A DNA stretch of 7,155 nucleotides from CAYMDD01 sp964409675 (GTDB lineage Bacteria; Pseudomonadota; Alphaproteobacteria; Rickettsiales; SXRF01), in assembly GCA_964409675.1 (NCBI GenBank), contig CAYPEF010000110.1, positions 1 through 7,155 of the forward strand. Reading direction: 5' to 3'. Positions 1-5,266 of the stretch are shown here, piece by piece. The notes below the pieces were generated by a model. That model saw only the letters and a list, made by a program, of their open reading frames with translations. It ran no database searches and was not told where the DNA came from. Numbering within the stretch: the stretch's first letter is position 1; each line of letters begins with the position of its first letter. The position numbers and the translations under genes are program-made.

Positions 1-114
1 GCCATCGGCCAGCGCATTTATCTCATCCAGGCGCGCCACGAAGGTGGAGAGCAGAGGGCTATCCATCGGCTCGCGCATGCGCGCGATATTTACTTGGGCG
101 AGATGGTATTGCAT
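1..114 (-). CDS. DUF3291-type protein, N-terminal fragment (gene continues beyond the left edge)
   Basis: This is the first 38 codons of a minus-strand gene cut by the window edge. The visible protein begins MQYHLAQVNIARMREPMDSP and continues LLSTFVARLDEINALADG. The opening YHLAQ-N-IARMR-P-DSP, followed by FVARLDEINALAD, is the signature I associate with the N-terminus of DUF3291 proteins, small cytoplasmic proteins of unknown function distantly related to the dimeric alpha/beta-barrel (antibiotic monooxygenase-like) fold. The frame is open to the edge. I chose the ATG at 114 because family members start just before the YHLAQ block. No Shine-Dalgarno precedes that ATG. An in-frame TTG at 153-151, with AGGAGA five bases upstream (minus strand 163-158), would add 13 residues and is a real alternative. 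It is divergent from ettA. Function is unknown; the family call is from memory of the motif. Confidence 0.7.
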   Translation of the reverse strand, partial: MQYHLAQVNIARMREPMDSPLLSTFVARLDEINALADG

Positions 115-174
115 GCGCTTTATGTAACATGCCGGTGCCACTTCAGCTAACAATTACTCTCCTAAAACCCACGC

Positions 175-203
175 TTGAACCGGCATGAAGAAATCGTTAC
201 CAT
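175..203 (+). promoter_or_regulatory. candidate sigma-70-type promoter for ettA
   Basis: TTGAAC at 175-180 and TACCAT at 198-203 are separated by 17 bases; each matches four of six consensus positions. Transcription would begin near 210, which leaves a leader of about 28 bases before the ATG at 238 and fits that start rather than the in-frame TTG at 175 or ATG at 202. It lies in the 123-base divergent gap (115-237), where I see no other clear element except the AGGAGA sequence on the minus strand at 163-158. This is only a consensus match. Confidence 0.35.
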
Positions 204-237
204 GCGCGTTTTCTCATTAAGCAATACGAGCGATACC

Positions 238-1920
238 ATGGCCGCATACCAGTATATCTATGTCATGAAAGGGCTTAGCAAGGCCTACCCGGGCGGGAAA
301 ACCGTGTTTAAGGACATCTGGCTGTCCTTCCTGCCGGGGGTGAAGATCGGCGTGCTGGGGCCGAACGGCGCGGGTAAATCAACCCTGCTTCGCATCATGG
401 CGGGCCGGGATACCGAATTCACCGGCGAGGCATGGGCTGCGGAGGGCGTGAAAATCGGCTATCTGGAGCAGGAGCCGAAGCTCGATGAATCGAAAACCGT
501 ATTTGAAAATATCCTTGAAGGGCTTGGCGAGAAAAAAGCGCTGCTCGACCGTTTCAATGACATCGCCCTGCAAATGGCCGAGCCGATGGATGACGATACA
601 ATGAACAAGCTCATCGAGGAACAGGGCGAATTGCAGGAAAAGATCGACGCCGCCAACGCGTGGGACATCGAGCGCGAGATTGAAATCGCTATGGATGCGT
701 TGCGCTGCCCGCCCAAGGACGCCGCCGTCACCAAGCTCTCCGGCGGCGAACAGCGCCGCGTGGCACTGTGCAAGCTGCTGCTGGAGCGCCCGGACATGCT
801 GCTGCTGGACGAACCTACCAACCATCTGGACGCCGAATCGGTGGCATGGCTGGAGCATTTTTTAGAGACATACCCCGGCACGGTGGTGATGATCACCCAC
901 GACCGTTATTTCCTCGATAACGTCACCGGCTGGATTCTGGAGCTGGACCGCGGCCAGGGCATCCCCTACGAGGGCAATTACACCACCTACCTGGAAGCCA
1001 AGCAGAAGCGCATGGAGCAGGAATCGCGCGAAGAAAATTCCCGCCAGAAACAATTGGCTGAGGAATTGGAATGGGTGCGCAAATCCCCCAAGGCACGGCA
1101 AGCCAAAAGCAAGGCCCGCCTGAAAGCATACGAGGAACTGCTGAATCAGGACCAGCGCGAACGGGCGACGGGTGCGCAGATCGTCATTCCGCCGGGGCCG
1201 CGCCTGGGCAATCTGGTGATCGAGGCTTCACACCTGAACAAGGGCTTCGGCGAGCGGCTGCTGATCGAGGATTTGAGCTTCTCGCTGCCGCCGGGCGGCA
1301 TCGTCGGCGTCATCGGCCCCAACGGGGCAGGCAAGACCACCCTGTTTAAGAGGATCACCGGCGTGGATACGCGCGATTCCGGCCCGTGCAAAGTCGGTGA
1401 ATCGGTAGTGCTGGGATATATCGACCAGTCGCGCGACAGCTTGAACGACAAGGCAAGCGTGTGGGAGGAAATCTCCGGCGGCAACGAGGAAATCGAGCTG
1501 GGCAAGATCAAGACCAAAAGCCGCGCCTATGTATCGGCCTTCAATTTCAAAGGCTCCGACCAGCAGAAGAAAGTCGGCATGCTCTCGGGCGGCGAGCGCA
1601 GCCGCGTGCATCTGGGCAAGATGCTGAAAACCGGCGCCAACGTGATATTGCTCGACGAACCGACGAATGATCTGGACGTGGAAACACTGCGCGCGCTGGA
1701 AGAAGCGCTGGAGAATTTCGCCGGCTGCGCGGTGGTGATCAGCCACGACCGCTGGTTCTTAGACCGCATCGCCACCCACATCCTCGCCTTCGAGGGCGAT
1801 TCCCACGTGGAATGGTTCGAGGGGAATTACGAGGCGTATGAGGCGGATCTGAAGCGGAGACTCGGCGTGGATACGCTGGTGCCGACGAAGGTGAAATACA
1901 AGCCGATTTCGCGTAGCTAA
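238..1920 (+). CDS. ettA: Energy-dependent translational throttle protein EttA (ABC-F ATPase)
   Basis: The product is a soluble 560-residue ABC-F protein that, in the studied E. coli homologue, binds the ribosomal E site and gates entry into elongation according to the ATP/ADP ratio. It has two ABC domains and no membrane segments. Domain 1 shows Walker A GPNGAGKS (41-48), signature LSGGE (167-171), Walker B LLLDEP with Glu192, and the switch His221. The EttA-specific arm lies at about 93-145. A charged linker follows (about 250-320, with the ELEWVR-SPKARQAKSKAR stretch), and the IPPGPRLG sequence opens domain 2. That domain has Walker A GPNGAGKT (360-367), LSGGE (449-453), LLDEP with Glu474, and His503. 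The C-terminus ...KVKYKPISRS resembles the basic tail of E. coli EttA. All catalytic residues are intact and length is near the usual 555. The ATG at 238 gives the expected MAAYQY start; an in-frame TTG at 175 would add 21 unrelated residues. The ribosome site is weak (GAG at 228-230). Confidence 0.95.
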   Translation: MAAYQYIYVMKGLSKAYPGGKTVFKDIWLSFLPGVKIGVLGPNGAGKSTLLRIMAGRDTEFTGEAWAAEGVKIGYLEQEPKLDESKTVFENILEGLGEKKALLDRFNDIALQMAEPMDDDTMNKLIEEQGELQEKIDAANAWDIEREIEIAMDALRCPPKDAAVTKLSGGEQRRVALCKLLLERPDMLLLDEPTNHLDAESVAWLEHFLETYPGTVVMITHDRYFLDNVTGWILELDRGQGIPYEGNYTTYLEAKQKRMEQESREENSRQKQLAEELEWVRKSPKARQAKSKARLKAYEELLNQDQRERATGAQIVIPPGPRLGNLVIEASHLNKGFGERLLIEDLSFSLPPGGIVGVIGPNGAGKTTLFKRITGVDTRDSGPCKVGESVVLGYIDQSRDSLNDKASVWEEISGGNEEIELGKIKTKSRAYVSAFNFKGSDQQKKVGMLSGGERSRVHLGKMLKTGANVILLDEPTNDLDVETLRALEEALENFAGCAVVISHDRWFLDRIATHILAFEGDSHVEWFEGNYEAYEADLKRRLGVDTLVPTKVKYKPISRS

Positions 1921-1967
1921 ATTAACAAGCTTCAGTATAGTGATTATGTTTCCGGAAACGGACTTGC

Positions 1968-2002
1968 TGACCCTCGCCTTCATGCGGTGGTCACGTTTTT
2001 TT
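1968..2002 (+). terminator. intrinsic terminator of ettA
   Basis: A stem of ten positions with one C/T mismatch and one G-T wobble (TGACCCTCGC at 1968-1977 against GCGGTGGTCA at 1984-1993) encloses the six-base loop CTTCAT. Seven T residues follow at 1996-2002. It lies 48 bases after the ettA stop. The T-run touches the stop codon of the convergent phhA gene (2001-2003). It is oriented for plus-strand transcripts; the minus side has no matching T-run, so it does not look bidirectional. Confidence 0.75.
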
Positions 2003-2783
2003 AGCTTAGTACTGTATTCTTCAACTCCGCATAATACCCACTAAAATCCGGCTTCGTCGCCTCGAACAGTTCCTCGAAACTGTCGATGACAAAATACGTC
2101 TTCTGCAAATCCTCGTAAATATACGGTGTGCGCATGGCCTGCATTACATCCAGATGTACGCGGTTCGGCACATCACTTTCCAGCGCGTAGACGCTTTCCT
2201 TGGCGGAGGAGGTGATGCCCGCGCCGTAGATGCGCAAGCCTTCCTTGGTGTTGATCAGGCCGAATTCCACCGTGTACCAGTAGAGGCGGGTTAAATATTT
2301 AATGCCGCCCAGGCCCCGCGCCTTCAGCGCGCCCTTACCCCATTCCTGCATGTAATCGGCGAAGATGGGGTTTACCAGCATCGGCACATGGCCGAAGAGG
2401 TCGTGAAAAATGTCCGGCTCGGAGAGGTAGTCCATCTGCTCGCGGCTGCGTATCCACCATGTTACCGGAAAACGGCGGGAGGCGAGATGCTCCAGGAAGG
2501 TGCTGCCGGGGATCAGCCCCGGCACGGTCACGATCCGCCAGCCGGTGGCGCGCTCCAGCACGTCGCTCACCCGGCGCAAATCGGGGATGCCGCCTTCGGT
2601 GAGGAAATCAAGATGGTCGAGCGCATTAAGGTATTCATCGCAGGCGCGGCCCACCAGGAGTTTGCGCTGCCGCTCGGCCAGCGCGTGCCAGACGGCATGG
2701 TCGTCGGCTTGGTAAGCGTTCGGGTCGAAATCGAATGTATAATCGGCCCGCATGCCGGGCGGATGTTCTTCAAAGCGCATCAT
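2001..2783 (-). CDS. phhA: Phenylalanine 4-monooxygenase (phenylalanine hydroxylase)
   Basis: The 260-residue product converts L-phenylalanine to L-tyrosine with O2 and a reduced pterin, using one non-haem Fe(II) in the cytoplasm. The iron-binding triad of the aromatic amino-acid hydroxylase family is visible: His127 and His132 in the DIFHDLFGHVPML block, and Glu173 in LYWYTVEFGL. Other family blocks are IPGSTFLEHLASRRFPV (91-107), IYGAGITSS (185-193) and the C-terminal KTYFVIDSFEELFEAT. The length fits the single-domain bacterial form, without the regulatory ACT domain of animal enzymes. The start at 2783 is supported by AAGG at 2795-2792, eight bases upstream; a second ATG follows immediately (2780). 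It is convergent with ettA and lies 86 bases downstream of comF on the same strand. No pterin dehydratase (phhB), aminotransferase or Lrp-type regulator gene is visible beside it. Confidence 0.96.
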   Translation of the reverse strand: MMRFEEHPPGMRADYTFDFDPNAYQADDHAVWHALAERQRKLLVGRACDEYLNALDHLDFLTEGGIPDLRRVSDVLERATGWRIVTVPGLIPGSTFLEHLASRRFPVTWWIRSREQMDYLSEPDIFHDLFGHVPMLVNPIFADYMQEWGKGALKARGLGGIKYLTRLYWYTVEFGLINTKEGLRIYGAGITSSAKESVYALESDVPNRVHLDVMQAMRTPYIYEDLQKTYFVIDSFEELFEATKPDFSGYYAELKNTVLS

Positions 2784-2802
2784 GGGCGATACCTTTTTAG
2801 AA

Positions 2803-2811
2803 ACTATAGCA
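2803..2811 (-). promoter_or_regulatory. candidate extended -10 promoter for phhA
   Basis: On the minus strand TGC followed by TATAGT (2811-2803) forms an extended -10 with five of six consensus bases. No good -35 is visible at the usual distance. Transcription would start near 2796, giving a very short leader of about 13 bases with the AAGG ribosome site almost at its 5' end. If real, phhA is transcribed independently of comF. Confidence 0.35.
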
Positions 2812-2821
2812 TAAAAGCATC

Positions 2822-2861
2822 AAAAAAGATACGGGCGCCCTTCCCCCTACAAGGGGGAGGG
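2822..2861 (-). terminator. C/G-rich hairpin and T-run after comF, possible terminator
   Basis: CCCTTCCCCC (2838-2847) pairs with GGGGGAGGG (2853-2861) around the loop TACAA, with one bulged base. Read on the minus strand it lies just past the comF stop, and six T follow (2827-2822), but only after a ten-base GC-rich spacer that holds the palindrome GGGCGCCC (2833-2840). The spacing is longer than in a classical intrinsic terminator. The hairpin resembles the one at 7046-7068, so it may equally be a dispersed repeat that happens to end the transcript. Confidence 0.4.
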
Positions 2862-2869
2862 AATTATAG

Positions 2870-3580
2870 TTACACCCTCCTCGCCAGCGTCAGCACGTTG
2901 ACCTCCGCTGCGTGGGCGTTGTGCAGTGCTTTGGTGCAGTGCAGCAAGGTGGTGCCGGTAGTCATCACGTCATCGATCAGCAGGATGCGCTTTGCACGCA
3001 GGATTTCCGCATGGCGAGGAGAGGAGGTAAAGGCGTTTTTGAGGTTTTTCTGACGTTCTTTGCGGCTGAGGCCCGTTTGCGGCGTGGTGGCGCGCACACG
3101 GACCAGCGCGTCCATGCACACCGGAAGGCCGCATATGCGCCCCAGCGCACGCGCAAGCAGGGCGGACTGGTTATAGCGGCGCGTCAGAAAGCGGCGGCGG
3201 TGCAGCGGCACCGGCACGATCAGGTCGGCACGCGCCAGCAATTCCGCGCCGGCCTGCGCCATCCACAAGGCGTAAGCGCGGGCAAGCTGCTGCTGGTCGT
3301 GGTATTTGAGCGCCATTACCAGCCGGCGGCTGGCATCATCGTAGCGTAGCGCCGCGCGGGCCTGGGCGTAGAGCGGAGGGGTGCGGATGCATTCGGCGCA
3401 GATCGCCCCCTCCCCCAGCGTATAGGCGAACGGCAGGCCGCAGCGGATGCAATAAGGCGGGGCAATGAAACCGATGGCAGGCCAGCACTGCGCGCACAAT
3501 ACACCGAAACGGCTGACAAACGCCTCGCACAGCAGGCATTGCGGCGGAAACAGCAGGTCAAGCGCTTTTTCCACGATCAT
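2870..3580 (-). CDS. comF: ComF family protein (zinc-ribbon plus phosphoribosyltransferase-fold domain)
   Basis: The 236-residue protein has the two-part ComF layout. An N-terminal double zinc ribbon uses Cys15/Cys18, Cys29/Cys32, Cys44/Cys47 and Cys61/Cys64. A type I phosphoribosyltransferase-like domain follows, with VPVPLHRRR (122-130), RRYNQSALLARAL (134-146), TGLSRKERQKNLKNAF (169-184) and the PRPP-binding loop ILLIDDVMTTGTT (199-211). ComF relatives help natural transformation by moving single-stranded DNA into the cytoplasm in competent species. Many alphaproteobacteria carry it without known competence, so the role here is uncertain. The start at 3580 has a strong ribosome site, GGGAGG at 3590-3585, four bases from the ATG; the longer in-frame opening to 3697 would add 39 residues unlike the family and overlap the divergent gene. 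It is divergent from the NDUFAF5-like gene across 76 bases. Confidence 0.92.
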   Translation of the reverse strand: MIVEKALDLLFPPQCLLCEAFVSRFGVLCAQCWPAIGFIAPPYCIRCGLPFAYTLGEGAICAECIRTPPLYAQARAALRYDDASRRLVMALKYHDQQQLARAYALWMAQAGAELLARADLIVPVPLHRRRFLTRRYNQSALLARALGRICGLPVCMDALVRVRATTPQTGLSRKERQKNLKNAFTSSPRHAEILRAKRILLIDDVMTTGTTLLHCTKALHNAHAAEVNVLTLARRV

Positions 3581-3619
3581 ACCGCCTCCCGCAACGCTGG
3601 AATTTACCTGAGGAAAGCG

Positions 3620-3625
3620 TATAAC
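3620..3625 (+). promoter_or_regulatory. candidate -10 hexamer for the NDUFAF5-like gene
   Basis: TATAAC at 3620-3625 matches five of six -10 consensus bases in the 76-base divergent gap between comF and the methyltransferase gene. The only -35 at 17-base spacing (CTGGAA, 3597-3602) is poor. Transcription would start near 3632, about 25 bases before the ATG at 3657. Weak call from consensus alone. Confidence 0.3.
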
Positions 3626-3656
3626 AGGCGGTGATGCTTTGGAAAACGCTTTCATC

Positions 3657-4523
3657 ATGACGCCTCCCCTTCTTTTCGACCGCGCGCTGGTGCGCAAACG
3701 GCGCGACCGCGCGGCGGGCGCTTACGTAAACTATGATTTCCTTTGCGTGGAAATGGCGCAGATGCTGGAAGACAGCCTCTCCTTCGTGGCGCGGCAGTTT
3801 ACACGCGCACTGTTGATCGGCTGCGGGCATGCGGATTTTGGCACGCGGCTGGTGGAGAGCGGCAAGGTGCACGAGCTGGTGCAGGCGGATATCTCCGCCG
3901 CCATGCTTGCGCGCCATGCGGGTGCGCGCGTGGCATGCGACGAGGAAGCCCTACCCTTCGCGCTCGGCAGTTTCGATGCTGTACTCTGCCTCGGCACGCT
4001 GCACTGGGTGAACGACGTGCCGGGGATGCTGGCACAAATCCACCATGTGTTGCAGCCGGACGGGCTGCTGATGGCCGTCTTTCCCGGCGGAGATTCGCTG
4101 CATGAGCTGAAGCATTCTATGACGCAAGGCTCCATCGCCCGCGAGGGCGGCCTGTCGCCGCGCTTCTCGCCGATGATTGACGTGCGCGACGCAGGCGCAC
4201 TGCTACAGCGGGCCGGCTTCGCCCTGCCGGTGGCTGATAGCACGCAAGTGCAGGTGAGCTACCCGGACGCGCTGGCGTTATTGCGGGATTTGCGCGGCAT
4301 GGGCGAGGCCAACGCACTGATCGAACGCCCGCGCGCGCCGCTGAAGCGCGGCACGCTGGCCGCATGGCTGGAATATTACCATTTCCATTACGCCGACGCC
4401 GAGCAGCGCCTGCCCGCCACTTTCGACCTCATCACCATGACCGGCTGGAAACCCCACGCCAGCCAGCAACAACCGGCCCGTAGGGGCAGCGGGCAGGTGA
4501 GTTTGAATACGGTGCTTTCCTAA
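3657..4523 (+). CDS. NDUFAF5-like SAM-dependent methyltransferase-fold protein
   Basis: The 288-residue protein has a class I methyltransferase fold and reads as the bacterial counterpart of human NDUFAF5, a complex I assembly factor reported to hydroxylate an arginine of NDUFS7. Shared blocks are FDRALVRKRRDRAA (7-20), a glycine-rich SAM loop LLIGCGHADFG (52-62), the acidic end of strand 2 in QADIS (Asp78), DEEALPF (95-101), LHWVNDVPGMLAQIHHVLQPDG (115-136), GGDSLHEL (144-151), EGGLSPRFSP (163-172) and the terminal GWKPHASQQQPARRGSGQVSL (263-283). This last block is diagnostic of the NDUFAF5 branch rather than BioC. The start at 3657 places FDR at residue 7 as in homologues. The ribosome site is poor: GGA at 3641-3643 is 13 bases away. 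In motif I, the usual Asp before the glycine loop is Ile (IGCG). Acting on NuoB is inferred from the family; no nuo genes are in view. Some databases may call it a BioC-type or generic methyltransferase. Confidence 0.85.
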   Translation: MTPPLLFDRALVRKRRDRAAGAYVNYDFLCVEMAQMLEDSLSFVARQFTRALLIGCGHADFGTRLVESGKVHELVQADISAAMLARHAGARVACDEEALPFALGSFDAVLCLGTLHWVNDVPGMLAQIHHVLQPDGLLMAVFPGGDSLHELKHSMTQGSIAREGGLSPRFSPMIDVRDAGALLQRAGFALPVADSTQVQVSYPDALALLRDLRGMGEANALIERPRAPLKRGTLAAWLEYYHFHYADAEQRLPATFDLITMTGWKPHASQQQPARRGSGQVSLNTVLS

Positions 4524-4556
4524 GAAATTATATATTCATTCCCAAAAATTATCCTC

Positions 4557-4660
4557 TTCGTCATTCCCCGAATCGCGCAGCGATTATAGGGGAATCCAGC
4601 CGAGGGTGCGGCATGGATCGCCCTATCATGTTGCCAGTGCAACATTCGGGCGATGACGAA
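4557..4660. repeat. 104-bp palindromic intergenic element with CGTCAT ends, downstream of mutT
   Basis: The ends are exact 8-base inverted repeats, TTCGTCAT (4557-4564) and ATGACGAA (4653-4660). Inside are two nested hairpins. Arm 1 is ATTCCCC/GGGGAAT (4563-4569 with 4589-4595) around AATCGC/GCGATT (4571-4576 with 4580-4585). Arm 2 is ATCGCCC/GGGCGAT (4617-4623 with 4648-4654) around ATGTTGC/GCAACAT (4628-4634 with 4639-4645). A central stem ATCCA/TGGAT (4594-4598 with 4614-4618) joins them. Both arms read as one repeat design in opposite orientations. It fills most of the gap between the convergent 3' ends of the NDUFAF5-like gene and mutT. A T-rich stretch (4661-4670) after arm 2 could help terminate plus-strand transcripts, but weakly. 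No coding sequence is seen here. Confidence 0.75.
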
Positions 4661-4676
4661 TTGTTATTTTGAATGG

Positions 4677-5069
4677 CTATAATTGTCGTTTCAGCTTTGC
4701 CACCAGTTCGGCGTCGGCTTCGATCATGGGAAGCGTGTGCATGTGCGCAGGGTGTACCCATTGCAGGTCGGTGTGTTCGTGCGGGTGGGGAGTGCCATGC
4801 CAGCTTCGGCAGAGATAGACCGGCATCAGCAGGTGGAATTCGGGATAGGCGTGGGAGAGGAAGGTGAAGGGCTCGAAATCGCTGGCCTCGATGCCGAGTT
4901 CCTCGCGCAGCTCCCGCGCGAGCGCCGCTTCGGGGGTTTCGCCCGCATCCACCTTGCCGCCGGGGAATTCATATTTCCCGGCCAGCATCTTGCCCGGCGG
5001 GCGCTGCGCCAGCAGCACTTCGCCTTTGTCATTGACCAGCGCGCATGCGACGACGAGAAGAATGCTCAT
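4677..5069 (-). CDS. mutT: MutT-type (d)NTP pyrophosphohydrolase, Nudix family
   Basis: The 130-residue product is a small single-domain Nudix hydrolase. The complete Nudix box runs from Gly38 to Ile60: G-x5-E (Glu44), x7, then RELREELGI (52-60), including the metal-binding glutamates Glu53, Glu56 and Glu57. The preceding LLVVACALVNDKGEVLLAQRPPGK and the later EFPGGK, with a C-terminal LQWVHP (102-107), fit MutT, which hydrolyses 8-oxo-dGTP and so limits A:T to C:G transversions. Other Nudix substrates cannot be excluded from sequence. I chose the ATG at 5069 because AGAGGG sits six bases upstream; the ATG at 5075 would add Met-Leu and is too close to that site. It is the last gene of the minus-strand block after argJ and the P19-like gene, 197 bases downstream of the latter, with a palindromic element on each side. 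Confidence 0.9.
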   Translation of the reverse strand: MSILLVVACALVNDKGEVLLAQRPPGKMLAGKYEFPGGKVDAGETPEAALARELREELGIEASDFEPFTFLSHAYPEFHLLMPVYLCRSWHGTPHPHEHTDLQWVHPAHMHTLPMIEADAELVAKLKRQL

Positions 5070-5082
5070 AAGCATCCCTCTC

Positions 5083-5197
5083 CGTCATGCCCGCCTTGTG
5101 CGGGCATCTCAAACCACGCAAAGACAGAAGCAGCATCCCCCGCATCCTTTGCTTTCATTGCAGATGCCCAAGATCCCCGCACAAGGCGGGGATGACG
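5083..5197. repeat. 115-bp palindromic element with 28-base inverted ends, directly upstream of mutT
   Basis: The 28-base ends (5083-5110 and 5170-5197) are near-perfect inverted copies that start CGTCAT-N-CCCGCCTTGTGCGGG. Each end is itself an 8-bp hairpin: ATGCCCGC/GCGGGCAT (5087-5094 with 5100-5107) and ATCCCCGC/GCGGGGAT (5173-5180 with 5186-5193), each with a five-base loop. Compensatory changes (G-C in one copy, C-G in the other) keep both stems paired. Further internal pairs are GGGCATCT/AGATGCCC (5102-5109 with 5162-5169) and GCAAAG/CTTTGC (5118-5123 with 5147-5152). Just outside lie CCCTC (5076-5080) and GAGGG (5201-5205). It occupies most of the gap between the P19-like gene and mutT, and its left border supplies part of the purine-rich mutT ribosome site. 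No gene lies within it. Confidence 0.82.
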
Positions 5198-5266
5198 AAG
5201 GAGGGAAATTGCATAACTCATGGCGGTTGTGATGATAGATGGACAAAGCACTGACATAACAAACCA

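Noticed and set aside
379..896. Two overlapping minus-strand open frames opposite the first ABC domain of ettA
   Set aside because: Both are antisense to conserved ATPase motifs, with low-complexity Ser/His-rich translations and no ribosome site.
1228..1746. Minus-strand open frame of 172 codons opposite ettA
   Set aside because: It lies wholly inside the intact ettA gene, shows no recognisable family motif, and is the expected antisense shadow of GC-rich coding DNA.
2388..3053. Plus-strand open frame of 221 codons spanning the phhA start and comF 3' end
   Set aside because: It runs across two well-supported minus-strand genes and their non-coding gap, and its translation resembles no protein.
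3731..4243. Minus-strand open frame opposite the NDUFAF5-like gene
   Set aside because: It is Ser/Ala-rich antisense of a conserved gene without its own signals.
4557..4660. tRNA or Rfam-type structured RNA suggested by the multi-arm fold
   Set aside because: Arm sizes and loop sequences do not fit a tRNA, and both arms are inverted copies of one palindromic repeat design, which explains the structure better.
5076..5205. Insertion-sequence remnant suggested by terminal inverted repeats
   Set aside because: The 115-bp element has no transposase coding remnant and no clear target-site duplication; a small palindromic intergenic repeat fits better.
4683..5232. Plus-strand open frames of 170 and 122 codons across mutT and the 115-bp element
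   Set aside because: They are antisense to the Nudix box gene and then read through the palindromic repeat; no family motif.
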